Positions 8,540-16,531 are shown, counted from the first letter of the stretch. The stretch: 64,000 nt of DNA from Pedobacter chinensis (GCF_003339865.1 NZ_QPKV01000002.1:620001-684000), one strand, 5' to 3'. Numbers and translations: made by a program. Notes: generated from the letters alone by a model not told the origin.

Positions 8540-9091
8540 TTATTGTACTAATGTAGGCACAACTTGTAATTCACGTCCTTTTTTTGAATTAAGAAGTGAA
8601 TCTGCCTGTGCTTTTCTCTTTTTAATTTGGGCATCAGCCTTGGCTTTCGATAAAGAATCTGGTTTCATCTTTTTTCTAATCGCTAAAGAGTCTGTTTTAA
8701 AATTTTTAATGATCTTGAGCGAATCTGCTCTAAATCTCTTTTTTTGTATAAGCGAATCTGCCTTTTGCATTTTAATCTTTTGATCCTCTAGTTTCTTAGC
8801 GATCCCCTTATAAATTTCCTGTAACACTTCAGGGTTGCCGTTATAATACGTTAAACTCCTCGTGTATTGAACAGAATCTGTATTGTATTTTTTATAAATG
8901 CCATTATAGTAAGCAGCACCAACCTTCCTGGCCGAATCCTGCATATAAATGGTAGAAAGATAACCGTCAACCAAATGAATATCATATAATATGTCTTCCA
9001 TTTTATCACGATTTATAATTCCATTCGGCACTTTTTGTTTACACCCCAGCCATAAAACAACTACTGCTAAAACCCAAACTAGTTTCTTCAT
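8540..9091 (-). CDS. DUF4296 lipoprotein with DSL-rich tail
   Basis: A 183-residue lipoprotein with signal MKKLVWVLAVVVLWLGC (lipobox WLGC, Cys17). Residues about 25-105 match DUF4296, a helical domain found in Bacteroidota, with MEDILYDIHLVDGYLS and SLTYYNGNPEVLQEIY. The C-terminal 75 residues are very basic and carry repeated ADSL/TDSL/PDSL units at roughly 10-18-residue intervals, probably an extended or coiled tail. The function of the family is unknown. It is the first gene of a two-gene unit with mutS2. Confidence 0.82.
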   Translation of the reverse strand: MKKLVWVLAVVVLWLGCKQKVPNGIINRDKMEDILYDIHLVDGYLSTIYMQDSARKVGAAYYNGIYKKYNTDSVQYTRSLTYYNGNPEVLQEIYKGIAKKLEDQKIKMQKADSLIQKKRFRADSLKIIKNFKTDSLAIRKKMKPDSLSKAKADAQIKKRKAQADSLLNSKKGRELQVVPTLVQ

Positions 9092-9162
9092 TATTAATTT
9101 AAAACATTATTTTTTGCCCAAATTGCGGCAAGGTTGTTAATTTTACCCAAAAATAGTTATAA

Positions 9163-9861
9163 ATGAGCATAGCTGATAATCTTAAGCAATATAAAAGCGA
9201 AGTAGAATCTGATAGAGTTAAATTAATTGCTGTTTCTAAAACACAATCTGTTGAAGCTATATTGGAAGCGTACGAGGCTGGTCAAAGAGTTTTCGGAGAA
9301 AACCTTGTTCAGGAAATGGTTGAAAAGCAAGAGCAGCTTCCAAAAGATATAGAATGGCATTTGATTGGTCACTTACAAACGAACAAAGTTAAGTATATAG
9401 CTCCGTTTGTTAAGTTAATTCATGGGGTTGACAGCTTAAAACTGCTTCAGGAAATTAATAAACAAGCTTTGAAAAACAAAAGAATAATTGATTGTTTATT
9501 ACAGGTTTATATTGCTGATGAAGATACGAAATTTGGTTTGGCTTTTGATGAAGTGATTGAGCTTTTGAGATCTGAAGAATACCAGGCACTACAAAACATT
9601 CGGATTGTAGGCTTGATGGGCATTGCCACCAATACCAAAAATGAAAAACAAATCGCAACAGAGTTTAATGAATTGAAGGTATTTTTTGAGGGCATCAAAA
9701 TAAGCTTCTTTCACAAGGATGATGCCTTTAAAGAAATATCAACAGGTATGAGCGCTGACTACAGAATTGCTATTGAAGAAGGCAGTACAATGGTGCGCAT
9801 CGGGAGCAGCATTTTTGGTAAAAGAATAATCAAACATTTTAAAAATCTCTCTGCAAATTAA
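9163..9861 (+). CDS. YggS/PROSC-family PLP-homeostasis protein
   Basis: A 232-residue fold-type III PLP-binding protein that keeps free pyridoxal phosphate low and affects amino acid pools. The PLP-binding Lys is in LIAVSKTQSVEAI (about residue 26). Other conserved segments are GENLVQEMVEK, WHLIGHLQTNKVKY, GLMGIAT and STGMSADYRIAIEEGSTMVRIGSSIFG (cited in parts: STGMSADY, GSTMVRIGSSIFG), the last forming the phosphate-binding region. The next gene starts at the base after its stop codon, so it leads a three-gene unit with the GNAT gene and aspartate kinase. Confidence 0.93.
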   Translation: MSIADNLKQYKSEVESDRVKLIAVSKTQSVEAILEAYEAGQRVFGENLVQEMVEKQEQLPKDIEWHLIGHLQTNKVKYIAPFVKLIHGVDSLKLLQEINKQALKNKRIIDCLLQVYIADEDTKFGLAFDEVIELLRSEEYQALQNIRIVGLMGIATNTKNEKQIATEFNELKVFFEGIKISFFHKDDAFKEISTGMSADYRIAIEEGSTMVRIGSSIFGKRIIKHFKNLSAN

Positions 9862-10329
9862 ATGAATTTAAACATCAGAATCGCTAAGGCGGAAGATTGC
9901 CCTAGAATATTGACATTAATTAATGAATTGGCGCTTTATGAAAAAGCGCCTGAAGAAGTTACGGTAGATTTAAATCATTTCATTGAAGCAGGTTTTGGTG
10001 AAAATCCGGTATGGAAAGCTTTCGTAGCTGAAGTTGATGAAATCATTGTTGGCTTTGCCCTGTTTTACACCCGGTATTCAACCTGGAAAGGATGTAGATT
10101 ATATCTCGAAGATTTTATCGTAACCGAAGATATGCGTGGAAAAGGCATTGGGAAAGTACTTTTTGAAAAAGTGATTGAAGAGGCAAAAGACAAAAAATAT
10201 AATGGAATGGTATGGCAAGTACTGGATTGGAATGAGCCTGCAATAAATTTCTATAATAAGTACAAAGCACATTTAGAAAGTGGCTGGCTTAACGCAGCAC
10301 TTTCTACTGAACAGGTTAAGGCATTTTAA
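9862..10329 (+). CDS. GNAT-family N-acetyltransferase
   Basis: A 155-residue acetyl-CoA-dependent N-acyltransferase. It has the GNAT order: the N-terminal IRIAKAEDCPRILTLINELA, a central beta-strand pair (GFALFYTRYSTWKG, LYLEDFIV) and motif A RGKGIGKVLFEKVIEEA, which binds the CoA pyrophosphate. VWQVLDWNEPAINFYNKY closes the fold. The sequence resembles the diamine/spermidine acetyltransferase branch (YEKAPEEV, WKGCRLYLED), but the acceptor is not proven. It is adjacent to the YggS-family gene without a gap and ends 1 base before the aspartate kinase ATG. Confidence 0.9.
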   Translation: MNLNIRIAKAEDCPRILTLINELALYEKAPEEVTVDLNHFIEAGFGENPVWKAFVAEVDEIIVGFALFYTRYSTWKGCRLYLEDFIVTEDMRGKGIGKVLFEKVIEEAKDKKYNGMVWQVLDWNEPAINFYNKYKAHLESGWLNAALSTEQVKAF

Positions 10330-10330
10330 T

Positions 10331-11596
10331 ATGGATATTTTTAAGTTTGGTGGTGCATCGGTTAAAGATGCTGCTGGTGTAAAAAATCTGGCCAATATCG
10401 TTCGCGATTATAAAAACGGAGAACTGCTTATTGTAATTTCGGCAATGGGCAAAATAACAGATAAACTAGAAGATTTAACTCTTGCTTATTTATCGCAAAG
10501 CGATAATACACATGCAATTTTCGATAAAATTAAATACTTTCATTTTAATATTATTGAAGAATTATTTGAAGGCAAATCAAACCCTGTTTATGATGATATT
10601 GCTAATTCTTTCGTTGAAATTGATTGGTTAATTGAAGATGAACCAGATCATGATGAAGATTACATTTATGATCAGATCGTTTCAATTGGTGAGGTGGTTT
10701 CTACGAAGATTGTTGCTGCATGGCTAAACGAAACCGGCAATAAATCACTATGGACTGATGCCAGAAACTATATCCAAACAGATAATACTTATAAAGAAGG
10801 AAAGGTAGACTGGGTTAAAAGTAACCAGATTATTCAGCGTGATTTAGTTCCTTTATTGGCCGATAATATTATTGTAACCCAAGGCTTTATTGGCGGAACG
10901 AGTGAAAATTACACTACAACCCTAGGCCGGGAAGGATCAGATTATTCAGCAGCTATATTTGCTTCTTGCTTAGATGCTGCTGCACTTACCATTTGGAAAG
11001 ATGTTCCAGGTGTTTTAAATGCTGATCCGAAATGGTTTGATGAAACGGAAAAAATAGCACAGCTTTCTTATCATGATGCGATTGAGTTAACTTATTACGG
11101 AGCAACGGTCATTCATCCTAAAACCATAAAACCTTTACAAAATAAAGGAATCCCGTTATTTGTGCGGTCTTTCATTCAACCAGCAGGAACCGGAACAGCC
11201 ATTACGAAAGATAACAATCCACTTCCTATTCCCTCTTTTATTTTCAAAATTAATCAGGCCTTAATTTCCATATTTCCTAAAGATTATTCTTTCATCATAG
11301 AGGAAAATTTGAGTAACATCTTTGAACTTTTCCATAAGCATAAAATTAAAATTAACACCATGCTGAACTCAGCCATCAGCTTTTCAGTGAGTGTTGATGA
11401 TCATCCGGCTCAAATTGAAAAATTAATTAAAGATTTATCGGAAAGTTTTGCCGTGAAATACAATAAAGATTTAGAGTTGGTAACAATCAGATATTATAAC
11501 CAAAACACTATAGACCGCGTTACGGTTGATAAAGAGATCCTTCTTGAAGTTAAGAGTCGCCACACTTGTCAAATGGTAATGAAGAATAGAGTGTAA
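10331..11596 (+). CDS. lysC: aspartate kinase
   Basis: A 421-residue aspartokinase that phosphorylates L-aspartate in the first step toward lysine, threonine and methionine. The start is taken at the ATG at 10331, because MDIFKFGGASVKDAAG carries the N-terminal nucleotide-binding KFGG motif. An earlier in-frame ATG at 10280 lies inside the GNAT gene and adds an unrelated 17-residue leader. Further kinase motifs are VTQGFIGGTSENYTTTLGREG (cited as GFIGGT, TTLGREGSDYSA) and YYGATVIHPKTIKPL. The last 110 residues are the ACT-type regulatory part. It is monofunctional; no homoserine dehydrogenase is fused. Confidence 0.93.
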   Translation: MDIFKFGGASVKDAAGVKNLANIVRDYKNGELLIVISAMGKITDKLEDLTLAYLSQSDNTHAIFDKIKYFHFNIIEELFEGKSNPVYDDIANSFVEIDWLIEDEPDHDEDYIYDQIVSIGEVVSTKIVAAWLNETGNKSLWTDARNYIQTDNTYKEGKVDWVKSNQIIQRDLVPLLADNIIVTQGFIGGTSENYTTTLGREGSDYSAAIFASCLDAAALTIWKDVPGVLNADPKWFDETEKIAQLSYHDAIELTYYGATVIHPKTIKPLQNKGIPLFVRSFIQPAGTGTAITKDNNPLPIPSFIFKINQALISIFPKDYSFIIEENLSNIFELFHKHKIKINTMLNSAISFSVSVDDHPAQIEKLIKDLSESFAVKYNKDLELVTIRYYNQNTIDRVTVDKEILLEVKSRHTCQMVMKNRV

Positions 11597-11680
11597 TTGA
11601 TTTCCCGCATATCATATTTTCAGGGATTTCTTATTCAACTGCGCCCCAGTTGAAATAACGATAATTTTTCAATAAAGATA

Positions 11681-12865
11681 ATGAACGATAAAATTTTAGC
11701 CAAAGCCGTACAGGATTACATCCATTTAAACTTAAATGCAGATGTAGCTCAAATCGCCTTAGCTAAAAGTCCTTTTGTAGGCGTTTCGTCGGCAGAACTT
11801 GCGGCGCAAATTTTAGCTAAAAAGAAATCTCAAAAGAAACTTCCGACCTGGTTCAATACCTCAAACATTTATTATCCCCCACCTTTATCCATTGAGCAAA
11901 CATCATCAGAAACCACAGCAAAGTATAAATCCAGAATAGCAAAAGGCAATTCTTTAATTGATTTAACCGGAGGATTCGGGGTTGATGCTTATTATTTTGC
12001 AAAAAAAGTTGAACAAATTGTTCATTGCGAAATCAATGTTGAATTATCTGAAATCTCAAAACATAATGCAGAAGTTTTGCAAATAGATAATATCGATTTT
12101 CTGCCTTTGGATGGAATTAAATATATAGAATCTGGTTCCGAAAATTTCGATACTATTTACATCGATCCGGCGAGACGTGCTGAAACAGGAAAAGTTTTTA
12201 TGCTAAGAGATTGTACACCTGATGTGGTGAGTCATTTAGATAAACTGCTGTCTAAATCTGCAAGAATTATTATTAAAACAGCTCCGTTACTCGATATTAC
12301 TGCAGGGTTGCTCGAATTAAAATATGTAAGTGAGATTCATATTGTAAGTTTAAAAAATGAATGTAAGGAACTCCTTTGGGTAATTGATAAGGATTTTGAC
12401 GGAACTGTAAAAATTGTCGCAGTAACGCTAAATCAAACGGAAAAACATTTTTCTTTCTTACAATCAGAATTAAACGATGAGGTTCATTTTGCCGTACAAA
12501 TTTCTAAATCAAATTATTTATACGAACCTGATGCCGCATTACTGAAATCTGGTGCATTTAATCTTATAGGTAAGAAATATAATTTACAAAAGCTGCATCC
12601 TTATACGCAATTGTATATTTCAGATGAATTGAACACTGATTTTGCCGGAAGGATATTCAGAATAGATCAAGTTTTATCGACAGGAGAACTAAAAAAAGCT
12701 TCTGAGCTATCTGGTAATATTATTGTGAGAAATTACCCTGCTAAACCAGAGGATTTAGCTAAAAAGTATAAAGTAAAGCCCGATAAAGATCGCTTTTTGA
12801 TTTTCACAAAAGATATTAATGGTAATAATATTGTTTTAAAAACAACAATTGTACAGTACTATTAG
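11681..12865 (+). CDS. class I SAM-dependent methyltransferase with THUMP-like C-terminal domain
   Basis: A 394-residue protein. The N-terminal 80 residues are helical. A Rossmann methyltransferase follows, with motif I SLIDLTGGFGVDAYYFAKK (SAM binding), an acidic strand-2 end (VHCEIN) and motif IV TIYIDPARR. The C-terminal quarter, from about residue 320, matches the THUMP-like domain found after this methyltransferase in Bacteroidota. The target is probably an RNA, because relatives modify tRNA or rRNA, but this is not established. It follows the lysC unit after an 85-base gap. Confidence 0.88.
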   Translation: MNDKILAKAVQDYIHLNLNADVAQIALAKSPFVGVSSAELAAQILAKKKSQKKLPTWFNTSNIYYPPPLSIEQTSSETTAKYKSRIAKGNSLIDLTGGFGVDAYYFAKKVEQIVHCEINVELSEISKHNAEVLQIDNIDFLPLDGIKYIESGSENFDTIYIDPARRAETGKVFMLRDCTPDVVSHLDKLLSKSARIIIKTAPLLDITAGLLELKYVSEIHIVSLKNECKELLWVIDKDFDGTVKIVAVTLNQTEKHFSFLQSELNDEVHFAVQISKSNYLYEPDAALLKSGAFNLIGKKYNLQKLHPYTQLYISDELNTDFAGRIFRIDQVLSTGELKKASELSGNIIVRNYPAKPEDLAKKYKVKPDKDRFLIFTKDINGNNIVLKTTIVQYY

Positions 12866-12867
12866 TC

Positions 12868-13075
12868 AAAAGAGGCCCTCCAAAAAACTCGTTCTGTCGT
12901 AATCTCCAGTTTAATCGGGTATCTTAATGCATTTTCAATATCGAAAGTTTTAAGATTATCTTCGATGAGCACTTGCTTGTGGAAATGACGACATAATCAT
13001 TACCTGAAAATATTTGTATCTGCATGATAGGTTTTCACGGGAATGACGGGTTGACTTTTTGGACAGCCTCTTTTT
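12868..13075. repeat. MITE-like element with terminal inverted repeats
   Basis: AAAAGAGGCCCTCCAAAAA at 12868-12886 is matched, in inverse orientation and imperfectly, by CTTTTTGGACAGCCTCTTTTT at 13055-13075. The two arms bound about 208 bases without coding potential. The same terminus (AAAGAGGCTG / CAGCCTCTTT) appears as a compact hairpin at 40483-40513. The element fills the gap between the methyltransferase and the cold-shock gene. It may also help to terminate both convergent transcripts. Confidence 0.5.
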
Positions 13076-13100
13076 GCTGGATGAGATATATAGTTTTCGC

Positions 13101-13298
13101 TTAAACTTTTTTAACGTTTACTGCCTGTAAACCTTTTCTGCCTTCAGCTACTTCAAATTCAACTGCATCGTTTTCTTTTAAGCTTTCGATTCCGCCTAAA
13201 ACGTCTTTAAAATGTACAAATAGATCTTTATTGTCTTCTTGTACAATAAATCCAAAGCCTTTTTGAGTGTTAAACCATTTAACTTTTCCGGTTGCCAT
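13101..13298 (-). CDS. cold-shock protein (CspA family)
   Basis: A 65-residue single cold-shock domain that binds single-stranded RNA or DNA and melts mRNA structure. Both RNA-binding motifs are intact: RNP1 KGFGFIV and RNP2 LFVHF, preceded by GKVKWFNTQ. The length and sequence are standard for the family. A canonical promoter at 13423-13452 implies a leader of about 120 bases, which is typical of cold-inducible csp mRNAs that are controlled through leader structure. Confidence 0.96.
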   Translation of the reverse strand: MATGKVKWFNTQKGFGFIVQEDNKDLFVHFKDVLGGIESLKENDAVEFEVAEGRKGLQAVNVKKV

Positions 13299-13422
13299 AA
13301 AAAATAAAAAATTGTATAAAATAAATAAACTCTTACGCTTTGATCAGTATTTCAATCAATCATTTTCATCATTTAAGTCAATTAAACAATAAGATTAAGC
13401 GTTAATATTGAAACAAAACTAT

Positions 13423-13452
13423 CAAATATAATAATTTAGGCATATAACGCAA
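13423..13452 (-). promoter_or_regulatory. housekeeping promoter of the cold-shock gene
   Basis: Read on the minus strand, TTG (13452-13450) is followed after 19 bases by TATATTTG (13430-13423). This is an exact match to the Bacteroidota TTG-N19-TAnnTTTG consensus. It predicts a leader of about 120 bases before the ATG at 13298. Confidence 0.65.
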
Positions 13453-13506
13453 TCCTATTTCGATAATTCAACAAGAAAGTTGCGAAATAGAAAAAAATTA
13501 ATGCAA

Positions 13507-14142
13507 TTATTTATTTGGTTGAGGGGTTGTACGCAAATATGGCTTTATGATTTGATGTCCTTTTGGAAATTTTGCCGGAATATCTTCAGTTTTAATACTA
13601 TTCACAACAATAACATCTTCTCCATCTTTCCAATCAGCCGGAGTGGCTACGCTATAATTGGCAGTAAGTTGCAAGGAATCAATAACCCTTAAAACTTCAT
13701 TAAAATTCCTTCCGGTGGACGCCGGGTAGGTAATTGTGAGCTTTACCTTCTTATCAGGGCCAATTACAAAAAGAGATCTAACTGTTAAAGTTTCTGATGC
13801 ATTAGGATGAATCATATCATAAAGATTAGCCACAGTTCTGTCTGAATCGACAATAATTGGAAATTCAACAGATGTGTTTTGCGTTTCATTGATGTCGTTG
13901 ATCCATCCTTTATGAGATTCTTCTGTATCAACGCTTAATGCCAATACTTTTACATTACGTTTCTCAAATTCATCTTTCAATGCAGCCGTGCGACCTAATT
14001 CTGTTGTACAAACGGGTGTATAATCTGCCGGGTGAGAAAACAAAACTCCCCAACTATCTCCTAAATATTCATAAAAGTCAATTGGACCTATTGAAGTATT
14101 TGCCTGGAAATTCGGTGCGGTATCGCCTATTCTTATACTCAT
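13507..14142 (-). CDS. 1-Cys peroxiredoxin (Prx6 type)
   Basis: A 211-residue thiol peroxidase that reduces H2O2, organic peroxides and peroxynitrite. The peroxidatic Cys is in SHPADYTPVCTTELG (Cys45 or so), with the conserved Pro-Thr and a downstream Arg (LTVRSLFVIGP). It is the only cysteine in the protein, and the long C-terminal extension (PADWKDGEDVIVV, FPKGHQ) matches the Prx6 class, not AhpC. It is a single gene. The 158-base gap upstream contains the terminator of the sigma/protease operon. Confidence 0.94.
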   Translation of the reverse strand: MSIRIGDTAPNFQANTSIGPIDFYEYLGDSWGVLFSHPADYTPVCTTELGRTAALKDEFEKRNVKVLALSVDTEESHKGWINDINETQNTSVEFPIIVDSDRTVANLYDMIHPNASETLTVRSLFVIGPDKKVKLTITYPASTGRNFNEVLRVIDSLQLTANYSVATPADWKDGEDVIVVNSIKTEDIPAKFPKGHQIIKPYLRTTPQPNK

Positions 14143-14245
14143 AACTATTTAATTTTAAATTGATTTAAACAAATCTAAACAATAGCATAGTAAATACATA
14201 GACTTTATATTATTTTAATACAATCAAATTATAAAATCCAATAAA

Positions 14246-14275
14246 AAACCCTGAGGAGATTAATCAACAGGGTTT
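14246..14275 (-). terminator. intrinsic terminator of the sigma/protease operon
   Basis: On the minus strand the stem AAACCCTG / CAGGGTTT (14275-14268 and 14253-14246) has a 14-base loop and is followed by TTTTTATT. It lies 25 bases after the protease stop codon. Confidence 0.75.
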
Positions 14276-14300
14276 CAAGAATATTAATTTATTTGGGTAA

Positions 14301-15407
14301 TTAATTATTATAAACCTTAATCATAAATACATAATCTTGTATTTTTTCTATTTGTTTGGTACGTTTTAAGCCTGAAAGCAAGCTTTTTTTACTGGCAGAC
14401 AACTTGTTCGCTCCTAACGAATCTTGAGGGATAGCTCTCATCGCTTCTAAAATATATTTAGATTTGATGGCAAATGCTGCACCTTCTGTTTGATCAGGTT
14501 TTCCGCTGATGATACCAACAAGATTACCGTTGTCATCTAAAAGCGGACCACCACTATTGCCAGGGTTTACCGGAATTGAAACCTGATATTGAGTGGTATC
14601 ACCAATAAATCCATTTTTAGAGCTCACGTAGCCTTCTCCTAAAACTGCATCATCTTTCGGATAACCTAAAGTATAAACCGTTTCTCCAATGCTACTGGTA
14701 CTTCTCTTAATTGTATAAGGGATAGATGAAAGATGACTGAAATTTTTATCACTGATTTTCAATATCGCGATATCGTTTTGAGAATCGGTGTAAATTGATT
14801 TTACTTTAAAAGATTCACCCTTGTTATTTTGAACATATAAAGAATCTGCACCATTGATAACATGAAGATTGGTTAAAATATAACCATTTGTAGAAATAGC
14901 AAAGCCTGTTCCTCCAAAGTTACCAGGATTGGTACTTTTAGAAGGTGTATCAGACGATGCGTTTGATTTTATAGTCCTGATTAAGTTATTGGTAGAGTTT
15001 TTAACACGCGAAAGCTCTCTGCTCATGTTTCTGTAACGTTCTTCCTGCTTGCTATTGTGTTGAATAGAATAAACCGAAACAAAAGATAAAACCAGGAATG
15101 ATGCAGCAACAGCAATTGCAGATTTATGTTTACGCCATAACTGAATCACACGAGATGGATGAGGCCTTAAATCAGCAGCCAGGCTTTCTACATCAATTTC
15201 TGCATGTATGTGATTTAACTGTTCTTTTAAACGGGATTGTGAAGCAAACATCTCCATAGATTCCAAAAAGAATTTATGTGAAACCACTTTATGATCTACA
15301 GCGGGATCATTACGACGCAATTGTTCAAAAGCCTCAGTTTCATGCGGATTAAGTTTACCTAAAAGATAATCTTCAATAATTGCATCTAACTCCAAATCGT
15401 TTCTCAT
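14301..15407 (-). CDS. anti-sigma-like membrane protein fused to a trypsin-fold (S1C/HtrA-type) serine protease
   Basis: A 368-residue protein when started at the ATG at 15407, 9 bases after the sigma stop codon. An earlier in-frame ATG (15455) lies inside the sigma gene and is less likely. Residues 1-90 resemble the cytoplasmic part of anti-sigma factors (AIIEDYLLGKLNPHETEAFE, then helices) but lack zinc-ligand Cys residues. Residues about 96-114 form one transmembrane segment. Residues 120-145 are a coiled linker. From 165 on there is a chymotrypsin-fold protease with His182 (TNLHVI), Asp212 (QNDIAIL) and Ser285 (GNSGGP). No PDZ domain follows. The layout puts the protease in the periplasm and the putative sigma-binding part in the cytoplasm. 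The anti-sigma role is inference from position, topology and the N-terminal motif. Confidence 0.82.
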   Translation of the reverse strand: MRNDLELDAIIEDYLLGKLNPHETEAFEQLRRNDPAVDHKVVSHKFFLESMEMFASQSRLKEQLNHIHAEIDVESLAADLRPHPSRVIQLWRKHKSAIAVAASFLVLSFVSVYSIQHNSKQEERYRNMSRELSRVKNSTNNLIRTIKSNASSDTPSKSTNPGNFGGTGFAISTNGYILTNLHVINGADSLYVQNNKGESFKVKSIYTDSQNDIAILKISDKNFSHLSSIPYTIKRSTSSIGETVYTLGYPKDDAVLGEGYVSSKNGFIGDTTQYQVSIPVNPGNSGGPLLDDNGNLVGIISGKPDQTEGAAFAIKSKYILEAMRAIPQDSLGANKLSASKKSLLSGLKRTKQIEKIQDYVFMIKVYNN

Positions 15408-15415
15408 TTCAATTA

Positions 15416-15982
15416 TTATGGTTGAAAAAATATTTTCTTTAACCTTTGCAGGCATTTATATTTCTGTGTTTTTGCATTATCAGTATTGGTATAACCAAAC
15501 TTTTCACAAATATCCTGCATGGATAAATTGTGGATATAAAAATCCTGAATAATGGTTTTGCAGGGTTCACCAAGATGATCAAGTGCAGATTGCATTTTAA
15601 CAAACTGAAGATCTTTTTCTTCATGTTCTTCTACATCCTCTTCAACTATCAACACATCTTCATAATCAGTTATGCTACCTGCTTTTTTACTGTTTTGACT
15701 TAGCTTTTTAAGCCAAATTCGCCTGCAAACTGAATAAATATATGTTTTAAGTTTACTGCTCAATTCAAAATTGCCTTCCCTGATTTTGTTATAAAGAATT
15801 ATTATAGCCTCCTGATAAACATCTTTTGCATCGTCCTCATCTCCATTATTATTAAGAATAAACTGCAAAACCATTGCATAATAAGCCTTGTATAACTTGT
15901 TAAGTGTATCTGCCGAGTTATTTAAAACACCTAAAATAACTTCTCTATCTGTTGGAACTGAACTCTTTAAACTGTTATTCAC
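15416..15982 (-). CDS. ECF-type sigma-70 family RNA polymerase sigma factor
   Basis: A 188-residue sigma factor with regions 2 and 4 only. Region 2 covers about residues 28-92 (LYKAYYAMVLQFI, DEDDAKDVYQEAIIILY, YIYSVCRRIWLKKL). An acidic linker follows (VEEDVEEHEEKD), then region 4 with helix-turn-helix LSMQDICEKFGYTN and a KCLQRLKKIF end. The start codon is GTG; an in-frame TAA two codons upstream and the lack of an early ATG support it. It is the first gene of an operon with the anti-sigma/protease fusion. Two reversed copies of GGGTTAC-N17/18-ATTAA lie upstream, which suggests autoregulation. Confidence 0.9.
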   Translation of the reverse strand: MNNSLKSSVPTDREVILGVLNNSADTLNKLYKAYYAMVLQFILNNNGDEDDAKDVYQEAIIILYNKIREGNFELSSKLKTYIYSVCRRIWLKKLSQNSKKAGSITDYEDVLIVEEDVEEHEEKDLQFVKMQSALDHLGEPCKTIIQDFYIHNLSMQDICEKFGYTNTDNAKTQKYKCLQRLKKIFFQP

Positions 15983-15985
15983 TAG

Positions 15986-16014
15986 TTAATACATTTTTCT
16001 AAAAATAGTAACCC
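15986..16014 (-). promoter_or_regulatory. putative ECF promoter motif, proximal to sigma gene
   Basis: On the minus strand GGGTTAC (16014-16008), 17 bases and ATTAA (15990-15986) match the motif found before each lipoprotein gene. ATTAA ends only 3 bases before the GTG start. A transcript from here would be leaderless or start inside the gene, so this copy could also act as a regulatory site. Confidence 0.6.
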
Positions 16015-16053
16015 AATATTAGACAAAAAAATATTTATAGCCGCTATGATTGC

Positions 16054-16083
16054 TTAATACAATCTTAACATAAAGGGTAACCC
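16054..16083 (-). promoter_or_regulatory. putative ECF promoter motif, distal to sigma gene
   Basis: On the minus strand GGGTTAC (16083-16077) and ATTAA (16058-16054) are 18 bases apart, one more than in the other five copies. From here a leader of roughly 65 bases would precede the GTG start, which is a normal arrangement. Confidence 0.6.
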
Positions 16084-16124
16084 AAAAGAGAAAGAAAAAA
16101 ATCTTCTGTTTTTTTTAAATTAAT

Positions 16125-16153
16125 GGGTTACCTTTTTACCTTTGCGGCATTAA
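16125..16153 (+). promoter_or_regulatory. putative ECF promoter of lipoprotein gene 1
   Basis: GGGTTAC (16125-16131), 17 bases, ATTAA (16149-16153). The spacing is identical in all four lipoprotein promoters, while the spacer sequence varies. A TACCTTTG at 16138-16145 also fits the housekeeping -7 element, but it is not conserved in copies 3 and 4. Confidence 0.75.
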
Positions 16154-16193
16154 CAAGAAAATTAATTACTCAATTACTTAAAAAAATCAAAAA

Positions 16194-16397
16194 ATGAAAA
16201 ATGCATTCAAATTAGGCTTTTTAGCTTTAGCTTTATCTTTATCAGTTGTTGCTTGTAACTCAGAGAAAAAAGCTGAAGGTGCTGATACTACTTTAACTGA
16301 TTCTTCTACTATCGTAACTGATACTACTTCTGTAGATACTGCAGCTCAAGATTCTACTGTAACTACTACAACTACTACTGAAGAAGTTAAACACTAG
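16194..16397 (+). CDS. small Thr/Asp-rich lipoprotein, tandem copy 1
   Basis: A 67-residue predicted lipoprotein of unknown function. The signal MKNAFKLGFLALALSLSVVAC has lipobox VVAC with Cys21. The 46-residue mature part is almost only D, T, S, V, A, K and E, with no aromatic residues. Runs such as DTTLTDSS and TTTTTTEEVKH suggest a disordered, acidic surface or periplasmic tail. It shares its first 80 or so bases with copy 2 almost exactly. It sits in its own promoter-gene-terminator cassette next to the divergent sigma operon and is probably a target of that sigma factor. Confidence 0.82.
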   Translation: MKNAFKLGFLALALSLSVVACNSEKKAEGADTTLTDSSTIVTDTTSVDTAAQDSTVTTTTTTEEVKH

Positions 16398-16416
16398 TTT
16401 AAATCTTATTCATAAT

Positions 16417-16453
16417 AAAAATGGCCCTGAAAAGTATTTTCAGGGCCATTTTT
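16417..16453 (+). terminator. intrinsic terminator of lipoprotein gene 1
   Basis: A perfect 17-bp stem around ATGGCCCTGAAAA (16417-16433) and its complement (16437-16453) has a 3-base loop and a T-rich tail. Confidence 0.92.
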
Positions 16454-16470
16454 ATTTTTTTTATTTTTTT

Positions 16471-16499
16471 GGGTTACCTTTTTAAGTTTCCTGTATTAA
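16471..16499 (+). promoter_or_regulatory. putative ECF promoter of lipoprotein gene 2
   Basis: GGGTTAC (16471-16477), 17 bases, ATTAA (16495-16499). It lies between terminator 1 and the ATG at 16532. Confidence 0.75.
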
Positions 16500-16531
16500 A
16501 TGTAAAATTAATTACTTAAAAAAACTTCAAA

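Noticed and set aside
10280..10330. Start of aspartate kinase at 10280
   Set aside because: It would overlap the GNAT gene by 50 bases, and the KFGG motif belongs directly after the ATG at 10331.
16138..16145. TACCTTTG as a housekeeping -7 element for lipoprotein gene 1
   Set aside because: The matching positions in copies 3 and 4 do not fit TAnnTTTG, while GGGTTAC-N17-ATTAA is kept in all four.
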